A stretch of 64,000 nt of DNA from Eudorina sp. 2006-703-Eu-15 (taxonomy: Eukaryota > Chlorophyta > Chlorophyceae > Chlamydomonadales > Volvocaceae), in the NCBI GenBank assembly GCA_003117195.1, contig BDSI01000063.1, forward strand, positions 62,001 through 126,000, read 5' to 3'. Shown one piece after another: positions 1 to 12,229 of this stretch. Each line of letters begins with the position of its first letter. Positions within the stretch are counted from its first letter, which is position 1. Under the pieces are notes generated by a model. That model was not told where the DNA came from. It did no database searches and was given only the letters and a program-made list of their open reading frames with translations. Both the position numbers and the translations under genes were made by a program.

Positions 1-1
1 T

Positions 2-454
2 CCGGCGGGTCCTGTGTCCACCGCAGCGGCGACTCAGCCGCAAAGCGAGAGCAGTGTCCCCAGCCCCAGCCCCAGCCCGGGTCGTCTTGGGGCGGGGACC
101 AGCAGCAGCAGCCGAGTGGCCGGCGCGAGCCCGCGGGCGCGTTCAGCGGGGCGAGCGGTGTCAGCAGGCGGGCCGGGCGGCGAGGCGAGCGGCGGATCTG
201 GGTCCCGGTCCCGGTCGGGGCAGCCGGGTGGGGAGGGTCCCGTGGACCACGAGATCACGTGCACGGATGTGCTGCTGGCGATGGCGGAGGTGGGGCAGAT
301 GGGGCTGAACGAGGAGGCGCTGCGCCGGTACGTGCACGTTCACATCCATGGCACCCTGTCGGGAGACGGGGGGCCGCTGTCGCAACCACAGCAGCAACAG
401 CAGCGACCCAGCTCCAACCGGCAACACCGGTGCGAGCTGGCGGGGACGTGCTGA
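2..454 (+). CDS. 3' end of an unrecognised gene (partial, runs off left edge)
   Basis: The frame is open from the left edge to a TGA at 452-454. The first ~75 residues are Ser/Pro/Gly/Arg-rich low complexity. They are followed by a more ordinary stretch with the pattern DHEITCTDVLLAMAEVGQ and EEALRRYVHVHIHG, then a Gln-rich tail (QPQQQQQRP). I do not recognise the family. The low-complexity part resembles the disordered inserts common in volvocine proteins, and the central ~45 residues are the only part likely to be conserved. The start codon and upstream exons lie outside the window. A TGTAA at 1273-1277 could serve its 3' end. That this is coding at all rests on the open frame reaching the edge and on residue composition. 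Confidence 0.45.
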   Translation, partial: PAGPVSTAAATQPQSESSVPSPSPSPGRLGAGTSSSSRVAGASPRARSAGRAVSAGGPGGEASGGSGSRSRSGQPGGEGPVDHEITCTDVLLAMAEVGQMGLNEEALRRYVHVHIHGTLSGDGGPLSQPQQQQQRPSSNRQHRCELAGTC

Positions 455-2426
455 GGAGGTGTGTTGGGATGTGCTGGGATGTGGGCAAGGAGGGAGGATG
501 CGGACGCGCGGCGGCAGCGAGGGTGATGATTCCGCGACAGGCGGACAGGCTGGAGGTGTCCCTCGGTTCGGGGGGGGGGGGCACCGGTTGTCTTTGTTGA
601 CATTAAAAGGGGGGGCACCGGTGCTTGGTGTACGATACGTCGATCAGGATGATGCAGCGCGCTAAGTCCTTCTCAACAATGCTTATTGCGCGCAAATATC
701 TGGAAGATTGGTCCGCATGATGATGCAGTTTGGGACGATGGGGCAACGTTCGGCTGCTGGAGGAGGGCGTGGGTCTGGTAGGCCGGCCGAGTACGTTTCA
801 GGTGAATAGTTTCCTGTGCAGCTGGAGGACAGGACGCGTGGGACGGTGGGAGCGAAGCGGCGCCGTGCAGCCCAGTAAAGGCGTGGGATCAACCGGTGTG
901 CAACCCGCTTGAGTTCGGCGTGCATGCCACCGAGTCTTTTGCGGCTCGTGTCTGTTGATGCCGTGTTGGAATTGAAGGACTGGGGCTGCAACGGCGCGTG
1001 CCAACGACGACGCATATGCATTGTATCCGAAGGCGAGGCGAGGCGGTCGCTCTGCGTAAGAGCTGGAGGTCTGCCGACCCGCCGCACTCGTCGACACCGC
1101 GCGGGGCGTTACGTCAAAACAGGGATAGCGGCCCGGACTTCTGGACACGTCGTCTGCAACTTTTGCATAATTGTCTGTTGCTCTTGCATGATGTGGCCAT
1201 GGCCTCCGTGCAGGGGGGGGCCGCGCTAGCTGCGCCCTCACGGGACAGGGATCTGGCACCCGTTGGAAAGATTGTAACAGGCAATCGGCCGCAGCTGCCC
1301 TGTCGAGGTGGACATTAAGTCTGAACGCAGTCGAGCTTGAGAGTTGAGCTTGAGAGTGACGCGCGCAACCGAACGGTGCTGTACGAAGGGCTCCGGGGTC
1401 GGTTCCATGCATCCAGGGCTTAAAGGGCGCGGGGGCTGCCGAGTAGTGGGACCTGCGACGTAACGACGCAGGCTGACAGCACCGCGCCACGTAACGGGGG
1501 GGCTTGCGGGCGTGCAGAAAATCCTCCCGACACTTGCTGAAGTGTTGTTTGGAACCGACCAAAATGTAACAGCGGTTAACACGGCAGGTCGAGCGATCCT
1601 AATCATACCGTATGGTGCACTTGTGGAGCCTGTCCAGAGCGCCATGGTGGCGCCAGTTCGTTTAAGCAGTGTATGATGAGGAAGCCTCGGCTATCGCCGT
1701 TGGCTGTCACCGATGACCAGCGGGGTCCGCTGTAACATCCTTAATAATAACCATATGACAGCAAGCAGCGCTGGGCGCTCATGAATAGATCGGAAGGGTT
1801 GGTCTCTGCTCTGTGGGCTGTGGTGGTGTGGTTATACGCGCGCCCCTTGACGTTACCCGTTGTACAAAAACCGTTGATGGCTGAAAAGATCAAACAGAGT
1901 ATACCAAAATCACCACCACCACCTGCCGCATGGAGTTCTGTGATGCGGGGTGGAAGGCGGCATTTGCGCAGTTGCAAATACTTGAGCTATTGATTCGGCT
2001 TTAAGGGCCGGATAGCATTTCTGAGCACAAGGGGCAGGCATAGGGTAGGGGAATGGCAGAAGTGGGGCCAACGGAGAGGAGGGGGCCTATCGGAAGAGGG
2101 CGCTGCGCTGCCATCAACGCAATCGAGGTGGGGGCAACGGGTGAGCAGCACTGGAACACGGTGGGGATGCTCATCGGGGCGATGGCGGACTCGATGGTTG
2201 ATGTGCGGAGGACGTCCTTGTTGGCTAACGGACTCCTGTTCGCGGAGACATCAGGGTTAGGTAACCATTTCGCAAAGAGCGAAAAGAGATCCTTCGATGG
2301 TGACCCGATCCTTTCATCATTTTTCGCATTGCTAGGCCTCTGAAATGGGTACATGCCGATGCTGACCGTTGCGGCGGTTGGGACGTGCAGTTGCATTCCT
2401 GTACTTGCAGGCCGAAGCACTCACAG
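455..2426. other. Gene-free stretch: 3' UTR of left gene and tRNase Z promoter
   Basis: I found no convincing exon on either strand. The stretch holds G homopolymer runs (570-580, 610-616), three TGTAA words (1273, 1565 and 1732 regions) that could end the left transcript, and the upstream region of the tRNase Z gene. Open frames here lack family motifs and usable splice context. Confidence 0.5.
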
Positions 2427-2497
2427 GTAAGTGTTTCGTCGCCCGCATGCTTCAATATCGGTCTGTATTGTTGCGATCGCATCATAGGTTCCTGCAG
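2427..2497 (+). other. Probable 5'-UTR intron of tRNase Z with in-frame upstream ATG
   Basis: A strong donor (AG|GTAAGTG at 2427) and acceptor (CCTGCAG at 2497) define a 71-nt intron just upstream of ATG 2531. If it is retained, ATG 2447 lies in frame with the main ORF and adds 28 residues rich in Arg, Ser and Leu with a single acidic residue near the end, like an organelle presequence. If it is spliced, translation starts at 2531. Confidence 0.45.
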
Positions 2498-2530
2498 TCT
2501 TCGTTTTTGCGTCTTGCGACCGAACGAAGA

Positions 2531-5500
2531 ATGGGGAAGAAGCAGGCGCCTGCTGCGGGTGCGCCTCAGAACAACCAGGATGTCAAGCGCAAGCAAAAGC
2601 CACAGCAGCCACAGCAGGCGCCACAGCAGCAGCAACAACAGCAACGGGGAGACCGGTCTGGTGGCGGCATGCGGCACTATTCGTCATACCTTCAGGTAAG
2701 TTAAAGCTCCCATCCCATTCGGCACATGGCATAAAAGTGTCACACGCTCTTATAACTAAATTACAGGTTTTGCCGCTTGATATCGACCACACCAGCCCAT
2801 CGGTGCTGGTGTTTTTCAACAACGAGCGTTACCTTTTTAACGCGGGGGAAGGCATACAGCGTTTGTTCCGCGAGCACAAAATAAAGATAAACCAGGTGAG
2901 CGGCGCAGCAAGCGCCGACTTGTCGACTACTTGGCGGCTCGTCGTGTTGTAGGCGTGCCATACGGTACCCGCCCACGTCCCCACAGATCGACTCCTACTT
3001 CATCACCCGCATCAGCACGGAGACATTAGGGGGCCTCCCAGGTGCGCCATAAACGGTTCCGGCCGCAGGCGCACGGACGGATCGTGGCTGCCTAGGTCAT
3101 GACCACGCTGGGGCGTGGTGTTCCGGGCTGCAAATTACTGCATCCGACAGCGTTTTCCGGTATGCCCTGAAAGACTCCTCACCCCGGCCTCTCTACTGCG
3201 GCGGCTGTGCGACATCGTGGCCATGTCTGCGTCTCAATCGCGGGGGCGCTTGCCCGCTTTCCTCTCGGATACTTGAGGCGTCTTGCAGCCCCTGCGTTCC
3301 AGCCCGAAGCCAACGCCTTGGGTGCTTTCTGTCATTCTGTGCCGTGACGCGCACAGGCATGGCCCTCTCCGTCACCCCGGGGGACTCCGGGGGTCTGCTG
3401 GGCAAGCAGGCGTCCTGCACCGTCAAAGGTGGGTTGCGTCGGCGGGAAGGAGACTGGGACCGTTCCCCGGGCATGACCCATTTGACCCAGAACCATGAAC
3501 CCCCCGACCCCGTTGTGTCCGAGCTGTTTTTTCTTAATAACCCCCGACCCACATCACCCGGAGACGACACACGCACACATACAGACGGGCGGGCGGGTTT
3601 CATTTCTAAGCACACATACAGACCCACGGGCTTCTCATTAAACCCACGGACCCACATCTACACGCACGTGGCTCAGTCGTCTTGTACACACGCACGCACA
3701 CACGCACGCACACAGATCGTTTGTTGCTGAACACACAAAGATCTGAGGTACGGGCATCTGCAGGGCGTTGCCGCGCTCGTTGCATGACGCGCACGCAATG
3801 CCTCAAACAACTGACTTGTCACACCAACACCGCAGCACTCCGGGGTGCTCCGTGCGTGTGGGGGGGGTCGCGGCTGGGAGTCATTCGCGTCTGCTGCGCA
3901 GTGCGTTGCGGCACGTGGGTCAGCATGGGCGAGGACACTGACGGACAAGCGCGGATGGCCGCCCAACATCGCTGCCGCTGGCTTGACAGTCGTTGCCCTC
4001 CATACCCATTCCCATTTCCACATCCACACCACGGCATCGGCTGGTTGTGTCGAGGTCGTTGGGCTCTCCGGCCTGAGCTCCCCTGACCATGCCACCGTCG
4101 CCTTATGTCGTACATTCCTGTAGGGCCCCCGGGGCTGTCGTCTTACGTGGCGTCCTTCCGCAACTACATCAATGCGGAGAACACGGTGGCGGTGGAGGAG
4201 TTTGGTGAGCAGCTGCGAGGCGTTGAGGCGGAGGGAGGCAGCTGCAACAGCAGGAGGGATTTTTGTTTAGATATGATCTTTGGATCACAAAAACGAGAGA
4301 TTGGGATTGAGTGCGAGGGGAGCAGGACAGGATAGGCGGTGAGGATGGGGAGAGGGGGTGCTGAAAAAGCAATTGGGAGTTACGCGAGGAGGGTAGGAAG
4401 GCAGCCAGTTGCAAGCCATGTGGCAGGGTGTGTCGCCTGTGGTGGTGGTGGTGGTGGTGGTGGTGGTGGTGGTGGTGGTGGTGGTGGTGGTGGTGGTGGT
4501 GGTGGTGGTGGTGATTCCTGCTGCCTCCCCCCCGGTCCCCCGCCGCCTCCTGCCGGCCCGCAGACCACGCAAGGTCGACACCGCTGGTGAAGACGGATGT
4601 GGTGACCATCACCCCCATCCTGCTGCGTGTCGGCGGGGGGGACCCGGCGGCCGTCAACGGCAAGGATGGGGCGGCGACGAATGGCGCCCACGGCGCGGAG
4701 GCAGCGGAGGGCGAGGGCACGGGCGAGGACGGCAGCCCGGCGGCGAAGCGGCAGCGAGTCGAGGTGGGTACGACCCGGTGGGGTAACCTCCCGGCGGTGG
4801 TTGTGGGGTGTGATTAACTGATTATGGTGGTGGTGGTGGTGGTGGTGGTTAAATTGAAAAAAATAAATAAACCCGTAGAACGAACCCGGGCACACCCAGC
4901 ATAATGCAGTATACTTACGGGGTGCGGTACCTGCAGAGCAAACGAAAAGATAGAGACCGCGCGCGGGCGCGGGGCGGCGCGGCCGCGCTGCCGCAGTGCC
5001 ACAACAAGCAAACTGCGAACCCAACCCAACCCGGAAAGGACAGATACGTTACCGACCTGTGGTGGTAGACGGAGTAGCCGCGCCGCGAGCGATGTCCAGG
5101 GCCATGGCGATGCAGGGAGGGAAGCCGAGGAACGGAGTGAGCGAGGGTGGCAACGATTGCGAAGAATGACAAAAGCAAACATCAGAAAGAAGGCAGTATG
5201 CGAGAATGGCGGGGCGGCAGCGCGGCGCGAAAGAGGACAGGGCGGACGAGGGGAAGCGGGATATGGGACGGGGACGGGAGGCGGTACGACATGTACGGCA
5301 TGTACGACAGGGGGAGTAAGCATGGGGCAGGGACACGGGAACGGACGACCGGGTGGCGGGCCACGTTCGGGATATGGCTCCCCACCGTGCCCGGTCGCAG
5401 CGGGGCAGCCCCGGCATGTGGGGTGCCGCGTGGTGGCGCGCCTAGGGCGGTCGGGCGGGCTGCGATGGGTACGTGAGGTGCGGGGTGAGGTGGCGCGGGG

Positions 5501-8500
5501 GGGGGAGAGAGGGGCGGGGAGGCGAAGACGTCGTAACGGTTACAGGTGGGGGGGGGGCCGACACGGCCGGGCCGGCCCGGAGGCCGCGCGCCGGAAGGTA
5601 CTCTCACACGAAACTCGACGCTGGCCCGGAGGGCGTACACAAGCGAAACCCAGCAGGGGCCCGAAGCCGACCCGCGCCGTCACACAGACCCACGCCGTCA
5701 CACAGCAGCGCCCGTTGGAACGTTGAGGGGATAGCCGCCGACGCCCCGCTGGTGCGGGGGCGAAGGAGCGGGCGGTCAGGGGCCGGGGGCGGGCGGGGCG
5801 GCGGGGGGATTGCGCAGGTGGGTGTGGACGACCGCCAGCATATCCTTGTGGGTGGAGCGTCGCGCGAAGTAGAAGGTCTGGGGGACGGCCGCCAGCAGGT
5901 TGACGAACTGGGCGAGGAGGTGCTTGCGCGGGTAGCCTTGGGCAACGAGGGCGCGGATGAGGAGGGCGATTTCGGCACAGAAATTATCGGGGCAGGAGAT
6001 GACCCGCCGAAGGCGGTGGAACTGGCCCGTGAAGATGTTGCGCTTGCAGGCCTCGTTGACGTTGGAGTCGCGGGCGACAAAGCGGGAGAGGCGGACGCTG
6101 GCGAAGGCGGGTTGCACGCGTTTGTCGTAAAGTTGGGTGAGGTAGCGGCGGCGGCCAGCGTGGGGGCTGTGAACGAGGAGGATGTCCAGGAAGGGGATGG
6201 AGCCGGCGGGGAGGTGGTCATGGCGTTGCGGGGTGACGGAGAGCTCGGGCGGGTAGATGCCGTGGAGGTTGCCAGTAACCGTGGCGCGGGAGAGGTAGGC
6301 GCCGATATAGGGGTTGTGCAGGGAGAGGAGGTCATCGAGATAGCGGAGGGAGTACGGGAAACGGGTGAGGATAGCTTTCTCGGCTGGGGTGACGTGGGGT
6401 TGGTGGCGTTGCAGCAGGAAGCAGTATTCATACCAGGCGAGGAACAGGTTAGCGATGAAGGGGGCGGCGGAGATACCCATGGGGATGCCCTTGACCTGGC
6501 GGACCAGCGCGGGGCCGAAGGCGATGAAGGTGGAGACGAGAAGGGAGTCGAGGACGAGCTGGAAGTCGGTGAGGGTAAAGACGCGGGTGGCGGTGCGGTC
6601 CCGGATCCGACAGCGGGGGCCAGGGGAGGCGGCGTGGAAGGTGACGGTGTGGCGAGGCTTGTCGTTAGGGCGGTGGGGCGGCGGGTCGGTGGTGGTGGTG
6701 GCGGCGGCGGCGGCTTGTGATGATGTGTGCCAACATGTGGCGCACGGCTGAGTCGGGCCGGATTTAATGGGAGGAGCGGTCCAGGGGAGTTACGGAAAAG
6801 CCGGAGGACGCGTGGGTCTGTGGCAAAGGGCTTTCCTTTGCGGATTGGATTTGCCGGATTGAACAGACCCGCTGGCGCCGCGGGCACACGACCTGGCTGT
6901 GGACGCCGTGGATAGGTACAGCGTATCCTCACAGGCGCAGGCACCCAGACGGTGGGTGCTTCGAGCGGGTTACTCGTTAAACACCCAGATGGGCTTCCTG
7001 GACCTGGATCTGGACCTGCAGCAGCGCCTCCAGTTCCGCATGGTGGCACATGGCTTCAGCGCTCACGGGCCCATCACCCCATCGCCACCCTTGGCCGCCC
7101 CTGACCACGTGCGCCCCCCCCCTCCCTGCCGCAGGAGCCCCAGGGCCGTCAGCGACCCGCGGGTCTGTCTCTGCGGGACCTGGCGGTGTACGCGGTCCAG
7201 ATGGCGGGGCGGCCGGGCAAGTTCATGCCGGAGAAGGCCATCGCGATGGGGGTGAAGCCGGGGCCGGTGAGCGGCCGTCAGGGGGGCAGCAGCATCATGA
7301 TAGCTGCACATGTGCGCCGGTAGTGCTGTCCGAGGTCTGAGGTCTGAAGGGCGCGGGAGAGACGATGGGAGACGAAGAAGAGGGAAACCCGAATCCACCA
7401 GTCTGGATACTGGGATGGGATGGGAACGTGGGATGGGATGGGATGGGGTGGGCCATGGGCGCTGCGACGGTGACGGGAAACGCATCCTGACGGTGACACG
7501 TTCCACCGCGCCCTGCCCTACGTGTAAGTTACAATCGGGGTTGCGTGGCCGTAGTCCCAGAGGGTTCCGATGTCCAGATCCCGCCGACCTCGCAACCCTC
7601 CCTCTCCATGAGTTCCTTGCACTCATGGCCTTATCGGCCCCCTCTCCCATGTCGGCCCCCTCCCATGTGGGTCATGTGCAGCTGTTCGGCCAGCTGCAGC
7701 GGGGCCTGTCCATCACCCTGGACGACGGGCGGGTGGTGACGCCCGGGGATGTGATGGAGGCCGCCATGCCCGGGCCGGCGGTGCTGGTGGTGGACACGCC
7801 CTCCCTGGACAGCCTCCGCGCGGTCGCGGCGGACGAGCGCGTGAAGCGCTTCGTGGTGGGTGGCGGCGGGCGGGCGGGCACGTGCAATGATTTCTTGATC
7901 TTCTTAAACACCGTACCGTATGCCTGAGATTTTTGCCGACATGCTTGATAGTTTGATTATCGTTTTGTGATTGTGCCTCCGAACCCAGGTATTGTGCCGG
8001 GACAATCCTGAAGAGGGTCTCGCGGTGTATGTCGTACAGACCACGTGCGAGCAGACCTGCCGCACCACCGGTCAATCCTAATGAGCCGTTTGGTCAACCC
8101 TGGTCAACGCTGGGTCAACCCCCCACCCCACCCACCCACCACCACACAACACTCACTTCGCTTCTCGCGGGTCATTTTTCTTTTACACACACTCACAGCC
8201 GGAGATATGTTTCTCAACACCCGCGCGCACACCTCCCCCCCTCCCCAGGCCGACGCAGCCAACGGCGAGGGCGACTCCGCCGGCCGGGTGTGTGTTGTGG
8301 TGCACATGCTGCCCGCCTCGCTGGCGGCCGACGCGGAGGCGATGGGCGCCTGGCGGGCCTCGCTGGGCCCGGCGTGGCGGCACCTGGTGGTGACGTCGGC
8401 CCAGGACCAGCCCAGCTGCATCCCCCGCGCCACCGTCTTCCAGGCCAAGCTCCACGCGCTCAGCCCCACCTCCTTCCCGCTGTTCGCGCTGGAGAACGCG

Positions 8501-11500
8501 GCGGCGCCGCCGCCACTGCCGGAGGCGGAGCTGGAGGCCGCGGCGGCGGCGGCGCGGGAGGCGGCGCTGAAAGAGGCGGCTGAGGCCGCGGCCGCGGGGA
8601 AGAAGAAGAAGGGCCCGGGGGGTGAGGGCGGCAAGGCCGCGGGCGCGAACGGAGGCGCCGTCGCGGCGGGCGCGGCGATTGTGCAGCAGCTGCCGCCGGT
8701 ACTGCCGTTCGAGCCGGGCTGCGTCACGCGGGCGGTTAGCGCGCTGCGGGTCAATTTGGTACCGCCTGGCAGGTTGGGTCTGGAGTACACGGATGTGTTC
8801 AAGTACGACAGCTCGTCCAAGGTCATGGAGGATGTCCGCGCCAACCCCTCGTACGCGCCCATCCTGGCTGCGGGGGCGGAGGTGATGCAGGGTGAAGCGG
8901 CGCCGGCGGCGGCGGCGGAGACGCGCGCTGAGGGGCAGGCCGGGCCGGATGGCAGCGAGGGCCCGGCGGCAGCGTCGGAGAGCAACGGCGGCAGGGCGGG
9001 CGGCGCGGAGGCTGCGGACAGGGGGAGTATGGACGTTGACGCGGCGGCGGCCGCGGCGGCGGCTTCGGAGCGGCCGCCAGCCGCGGCGGATGACGAGGTC
9101 CCGGCGGCCCTGAGCGCGGGGGACAGGTGAGGCCCGCGTGCACCGCTGAAGGGGCGACCTCAGCCCTGACCTTACGACCACATTCCGCGTTGATCCGCCC
9201 GCCTGCACCCACCCACCCACCGACAAACCCTCCCAACCCCGAAATCGACCCCGCTGCCCATGCACCACCCAATCACCCTCCCGCAACTCACCCACGAGTC
9301 GTCCACAGCATCAACAGATCATCGGGACCCCACAGAGAGGGGACCCCACAGGTCATCGGATCCTTTGCCGTGGTTACCAATGTCAGACCAACTTCTCCAT
9401 ACATCCACAATTCTACATCTACCGACTCGCGGTACCCCTCCTGCCCCTCCTGCCGCCCCGCCCCGCCCCGCCCCGCCCCGCCCTGCCCCACCAGGCGCAT
9501 GGCGGAGATCACCTTCCTGGGCACCGCCAGCTCGCAGCCCTCCAAGTACCGCAACGTGTCGGGCACCTACGTGGACCTCTTCGACCGGGGGGGCCTGCTG
9601 GTGGACTGCGGCGAGGACTCCATGGGGCAGATGAAGCGCCGCTTCGGCGTGCCGGAGGCGGAGCGCCGGCTGCTGGACCTGGCCCTGGTGTGGGTCAGCC
9701 ACATGCACGCGGACCACCACGGGGGGCTCTACAGGCTGCTGGAGTGGCGCGCGCGGCGCGGCGCGCCGCCGCTGCTCATCATCGGGCCCTTCCAGCTCTT
9801 CCGGATCCTGGTGTCGTACAGCGCGGTCGTGCCGGCGCAGTTCCTGTTCCTGCGCAACGACGTGCTGAGCGGCGGGTGGGGCAGGGCGGGGCGGGGGCGG
9901 GGGCGGGCGGGCGGGGGCAGCTGCAGGCGGCGGGCGTGCCCGGGGTGGTGGCGGCGGCGTTCGAGGCGGCTAAGGAGCGGCTGGGGCTGGCGGCCTTCGC
10001 GCCGTTCCCGGTGGAGCACATCAAGGACGCGCACGGGCTGCGGCTCGAGGGACAGGCGGGGTGGAGCATGGTCTTCTCGGGTGACACGAGGCCATGCCGG
10101 CAGGTGGGTGCGTGGGTGGGTGGGCGGATGGGTGGGTGCGTGCGTGCGTGGGCGGAGGATTGGATTGGGGGATGTGGAGGTAACCTGTTTCGGTACCAGA
10201 CCGGGCGGATCGTGGTGGGAACGAAGGGATGGGCGGGGCGGACAACAGGCGGCGTCTGTAATGCGATGGGGTTGTAAAGGAAAGGGGGGCCCGAGGAGGG
10301 TGAAGAAGTGTCGCAACGGGCTGGGCGGTCAGGGGTGGTCAGGCTGCAGGCTGGCTGGCTTCTGCGTCGCGAACGCGGCTTTGCCCCTGCCACGATCGGG
10401 TTGTGGCGACTGCGCCTTGCTCTGCTGTTTGTGCTGCTCGTATCCGCGGTCGTTAACGTTACGCCCACCGATGGCGGCGGTGTCCCAAACCCTCACCCTC
10501 ATGGTTGGGTGTACACCGTGTTCGGGTCTTGGGCCGGCTTGCAGACGGTCGAGGCTGCCCGCGGTGCCACGCTGCTGGTGCACGAGGCGACGTTTGAGGA
10601 GAGCATGGAGGCGGAGGCCAGGGCCAAGCGACACAGCACCACCGCGGAGGCGGTGTCCGTCGGGGAGCGGGTGAGCCGCCTGGGGGCGGGGGGAGGGGGG
10701 GCGGAGGGGGGGGACCCGCGCGGCTCGGCTGTCGCGATTGACACGAGGGGGGAGACAATTGCGGGGGTGCCGCGCAGCTGCCCCGCATTCGCATCTAGGG
10801 GCTGTGTTTCGCCCCTTGGGGTCTGCCCAGGACAGGACAGGACAGGACAGGACAGGACAGGACAGGACAGGACAGGACAGGACAGGACAGGACAGGACAA
10901 AGGACAGGACAGGACAGGAAACAGGACAGGACAGGACAGGACAAAGGACAGGACAGGACAGGACAGGACAGGACAGGACAGGACAACAGGACAGGACAGG
11001 ACAGGACAGGACAGGACAGGACAGGACAGGACAGGACAGGACAGGACAGGACAGGACAGGACAGGACAGGACAGGACAGGACAGGACAGGACAGGACAGG
11101 ACAGGACAGGACAGGACAGGACAGGAACAGGACAGGACAGGACAGGACAGGACAGGACAGGACAGGACAGGACAGGACAGGACAGGACAGGACAGGACAG
11201 GACAGGACAGGACAGGACAGGACAGGACAGGACAGGACAGGACAGGACAGGACAGGACAGGACAGGACAGGACAGGACAGGACAGGACAGGACAGGACAG
11301 GGACAGGACAGGACAGGACAGGACAGGACAGGACAGGACAGGACAGGACAGGACAGGACAGGACAGGACAGGACAGGACAGGACAGGACAGGACAGGACA
11401 GGACAGGACAGGACAGGACAGGACAGGACAGGACAGGACAGGACAGGACAGGACAGCGACAGGACAGGACAGGACAGGACAGGACAGGACAGGACAGGAC

Positions 11501-12229
11501 AGGACAGGACAGGACAGGACAGGACAGGACAGGACAGGACAGGACAGGACAGGACAGGACAGGACAGGACAGGACAGGACAGGACAGGACAGGACAGGAA
11601 ACAGGACAGGACAGGACAGGAAGGACAGGACAGGACAGGACAGGACAGGACAGGACAGGACAGGACAGGACAGGACAGGACAGGACAGGACAGGACAGGA
11701 CAGGACAGGACAGGTGGAATGGAAAACGCTCGAGTGATTGTTGTGCCGCCGATTAGATCATCACCCGTACCCTGGACGTCCAGCCGCCGTGCTGGTTGGT
11801 ATGAATTCACAGGAAGCCCGGACAGTTGTGAGCTTGGTGCGGTTCGCATAAGAGCCTGCCGGACATTGTCGGTTCCGATACCGTAACCTTCCGTGCCGTC
11901 TGTGTCGCGGCGGCGCACGTCGCCGCCTATAGGGCGTTTCCCTGTGTCCTACGTAGACCCGAAGGTAGGGTCTTCTCACCGGTACGTACGGCTGTGTTTT
12001 GTGTGCGCAGGCGGGCGTGTACCGGACGGTGCTGACGCACTTCAGCACGCGCTACCCCACCCTGCCGGAGCTGGACCTCAGTCGGCACCCCCGCGTGGCG
12101 GTGGCCATGGACCTCATGGCGATCAACCTGGCGGACCTGCCGTGGCTGCCGCGGCTGGTGCGACCCATGGGGATGCTGTTCAAACAGCTGGAGGCGGAGA
12201 AGCTGGCGGCCGAGGACGACGACGAGTGA
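2531..12229 (+). CDS. TRZ: Long-form tRNase Z (tRNA 3'-end endonuclease, ELAC2/TRZ type)
   Basis: This is the endonuclease that removes 3' trailers from precursor tRNAs. Deduced exons: 2531-2695, 2767-2895, 2987-3041, 3357-3428, 4124-4204, 4564-4763, 7135-7266, 7682-7855, 8249-9126, 9495-9861, 9921-10103, 10545-10670, 12011-12229. Phases agree throughout and give 926 aa. The N-terminal half is the degenerate metallo-beta-lactamase domain (GGLPGMALS, GPPGLSSY). The C-terminal half is catalytic: FLGTASSQPSKYRN (~636-649), the metal motif SHMHADHHGG (His698, His700, Asp702, His703), FSGDTRPC, LLVHEAT, KRHSTT and THFSTRY. Exon 9 adds a long Ala/Glu/Lys-rich linker, so the protein exceeds the ~830 aa of the human enzyme. 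The exon 10/11 junction lies in a very G-rich tract and is the least certain. The gene starts at ATG 2531 behind a likely 5'-UTR intron (2427-2497). Confidence 0.95.
4440..4513. repeat. (GGT)n trinucleotide microsatellite
   Basis: About 24 uninterrupted GGT units lie in intron 5 of tRNase Z, 50 bp before the acceptor of exon 6. The poly-Val, poly-Gly, poly-His and poly-Pro frames across it are artefacts. A shorter (GGT)8 tract lies at 4825-4849 in the next intron. Confidence 0.95.
5776..6789 (-). mobile_element. Penelope-like reverse transcriptase fragment, antisense in tRNase Z intron 6
   Basis: On the minus strand one frame is open from 6789 to a TGA at 5776. It carries RT motifs in order: FTLTDFQLVLDSLL, then VKGIPMGISAAPFIANLF (palm motif), then YLDDLLSLHN (catalytic DD), FLDILLV, and a thumb-like tail (FTGQFHRLRRVIS, ALVAQGYPRKHLL). 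GIPMG with YxDD and the FLD..LxxK order fits Penelope-like elements, which occur in green algae. The N-terminal RT part is missing and I see no GIY-YIG endonuclease, so this is a truncated copy. It sits in the 2,371-nt intron 4764-7134, in opposite orientation to the host gene. Family assignment is by motif style only. Other retroelement RTs are possible. Confidence 0.75.
9455..9485. repeat. (CCCCG)n short tandem repeat
   Basis: A C-rich pentamer array immediately precedes the acceptor of tRNase Z exon 10, so it doubles as the polypyrimidine tract. Confidence 0.85.
10829..11714. repeat. (GGACA)n pentanucleotide satellite, ~177 units
   Basis: This 886-bp array of GGACA on the plus strand has about ten interruptions (extra A, GAAAC, GGAAC, GCGAC). 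It lies wholly inside tRNase Z intron 12 (10671-12010). A 5-nt unit without stop codons leaves several frames open on both strands, which creates long spurious ORFs of the DRTGQ and CPVLS type. Confidence 0.98.

Noticed and set aside
4169..5024. Poly-His, poly-Val, poly-Gly and poly-Pro proteins
   Set aside because: All are translations of the (GGT)n microsatellite in tRNase Z introns.
5473..6720. 415-codon plus-strand frame rich in Gly, Glu and Val
   Set aside because: Antisense shadow of the Penelope-like RT; the minus strand shows genuine RT motifs.
5604..7049. 481-codon minus-strand frame rich in Pro and Ser
   Set aside because: Wrong frame over the RT fragment; no domain, and composition typical of a shadow frame in GC-rich DNA.
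8104..9295. Long minus-strand frames opposite tRNase Z exon 9
   Set aside because: Antisense of a low-complexity exon whose plus-strand phase fits the tRNase Z model on both sides.
10308..11918. Very long open frames on both strands (DRTGQ and CPVLS repeats)
   Set aside because: Produced by a 5-nt satellite lacking stop codons in several frames; it lies inside a phase-confirmed intron.
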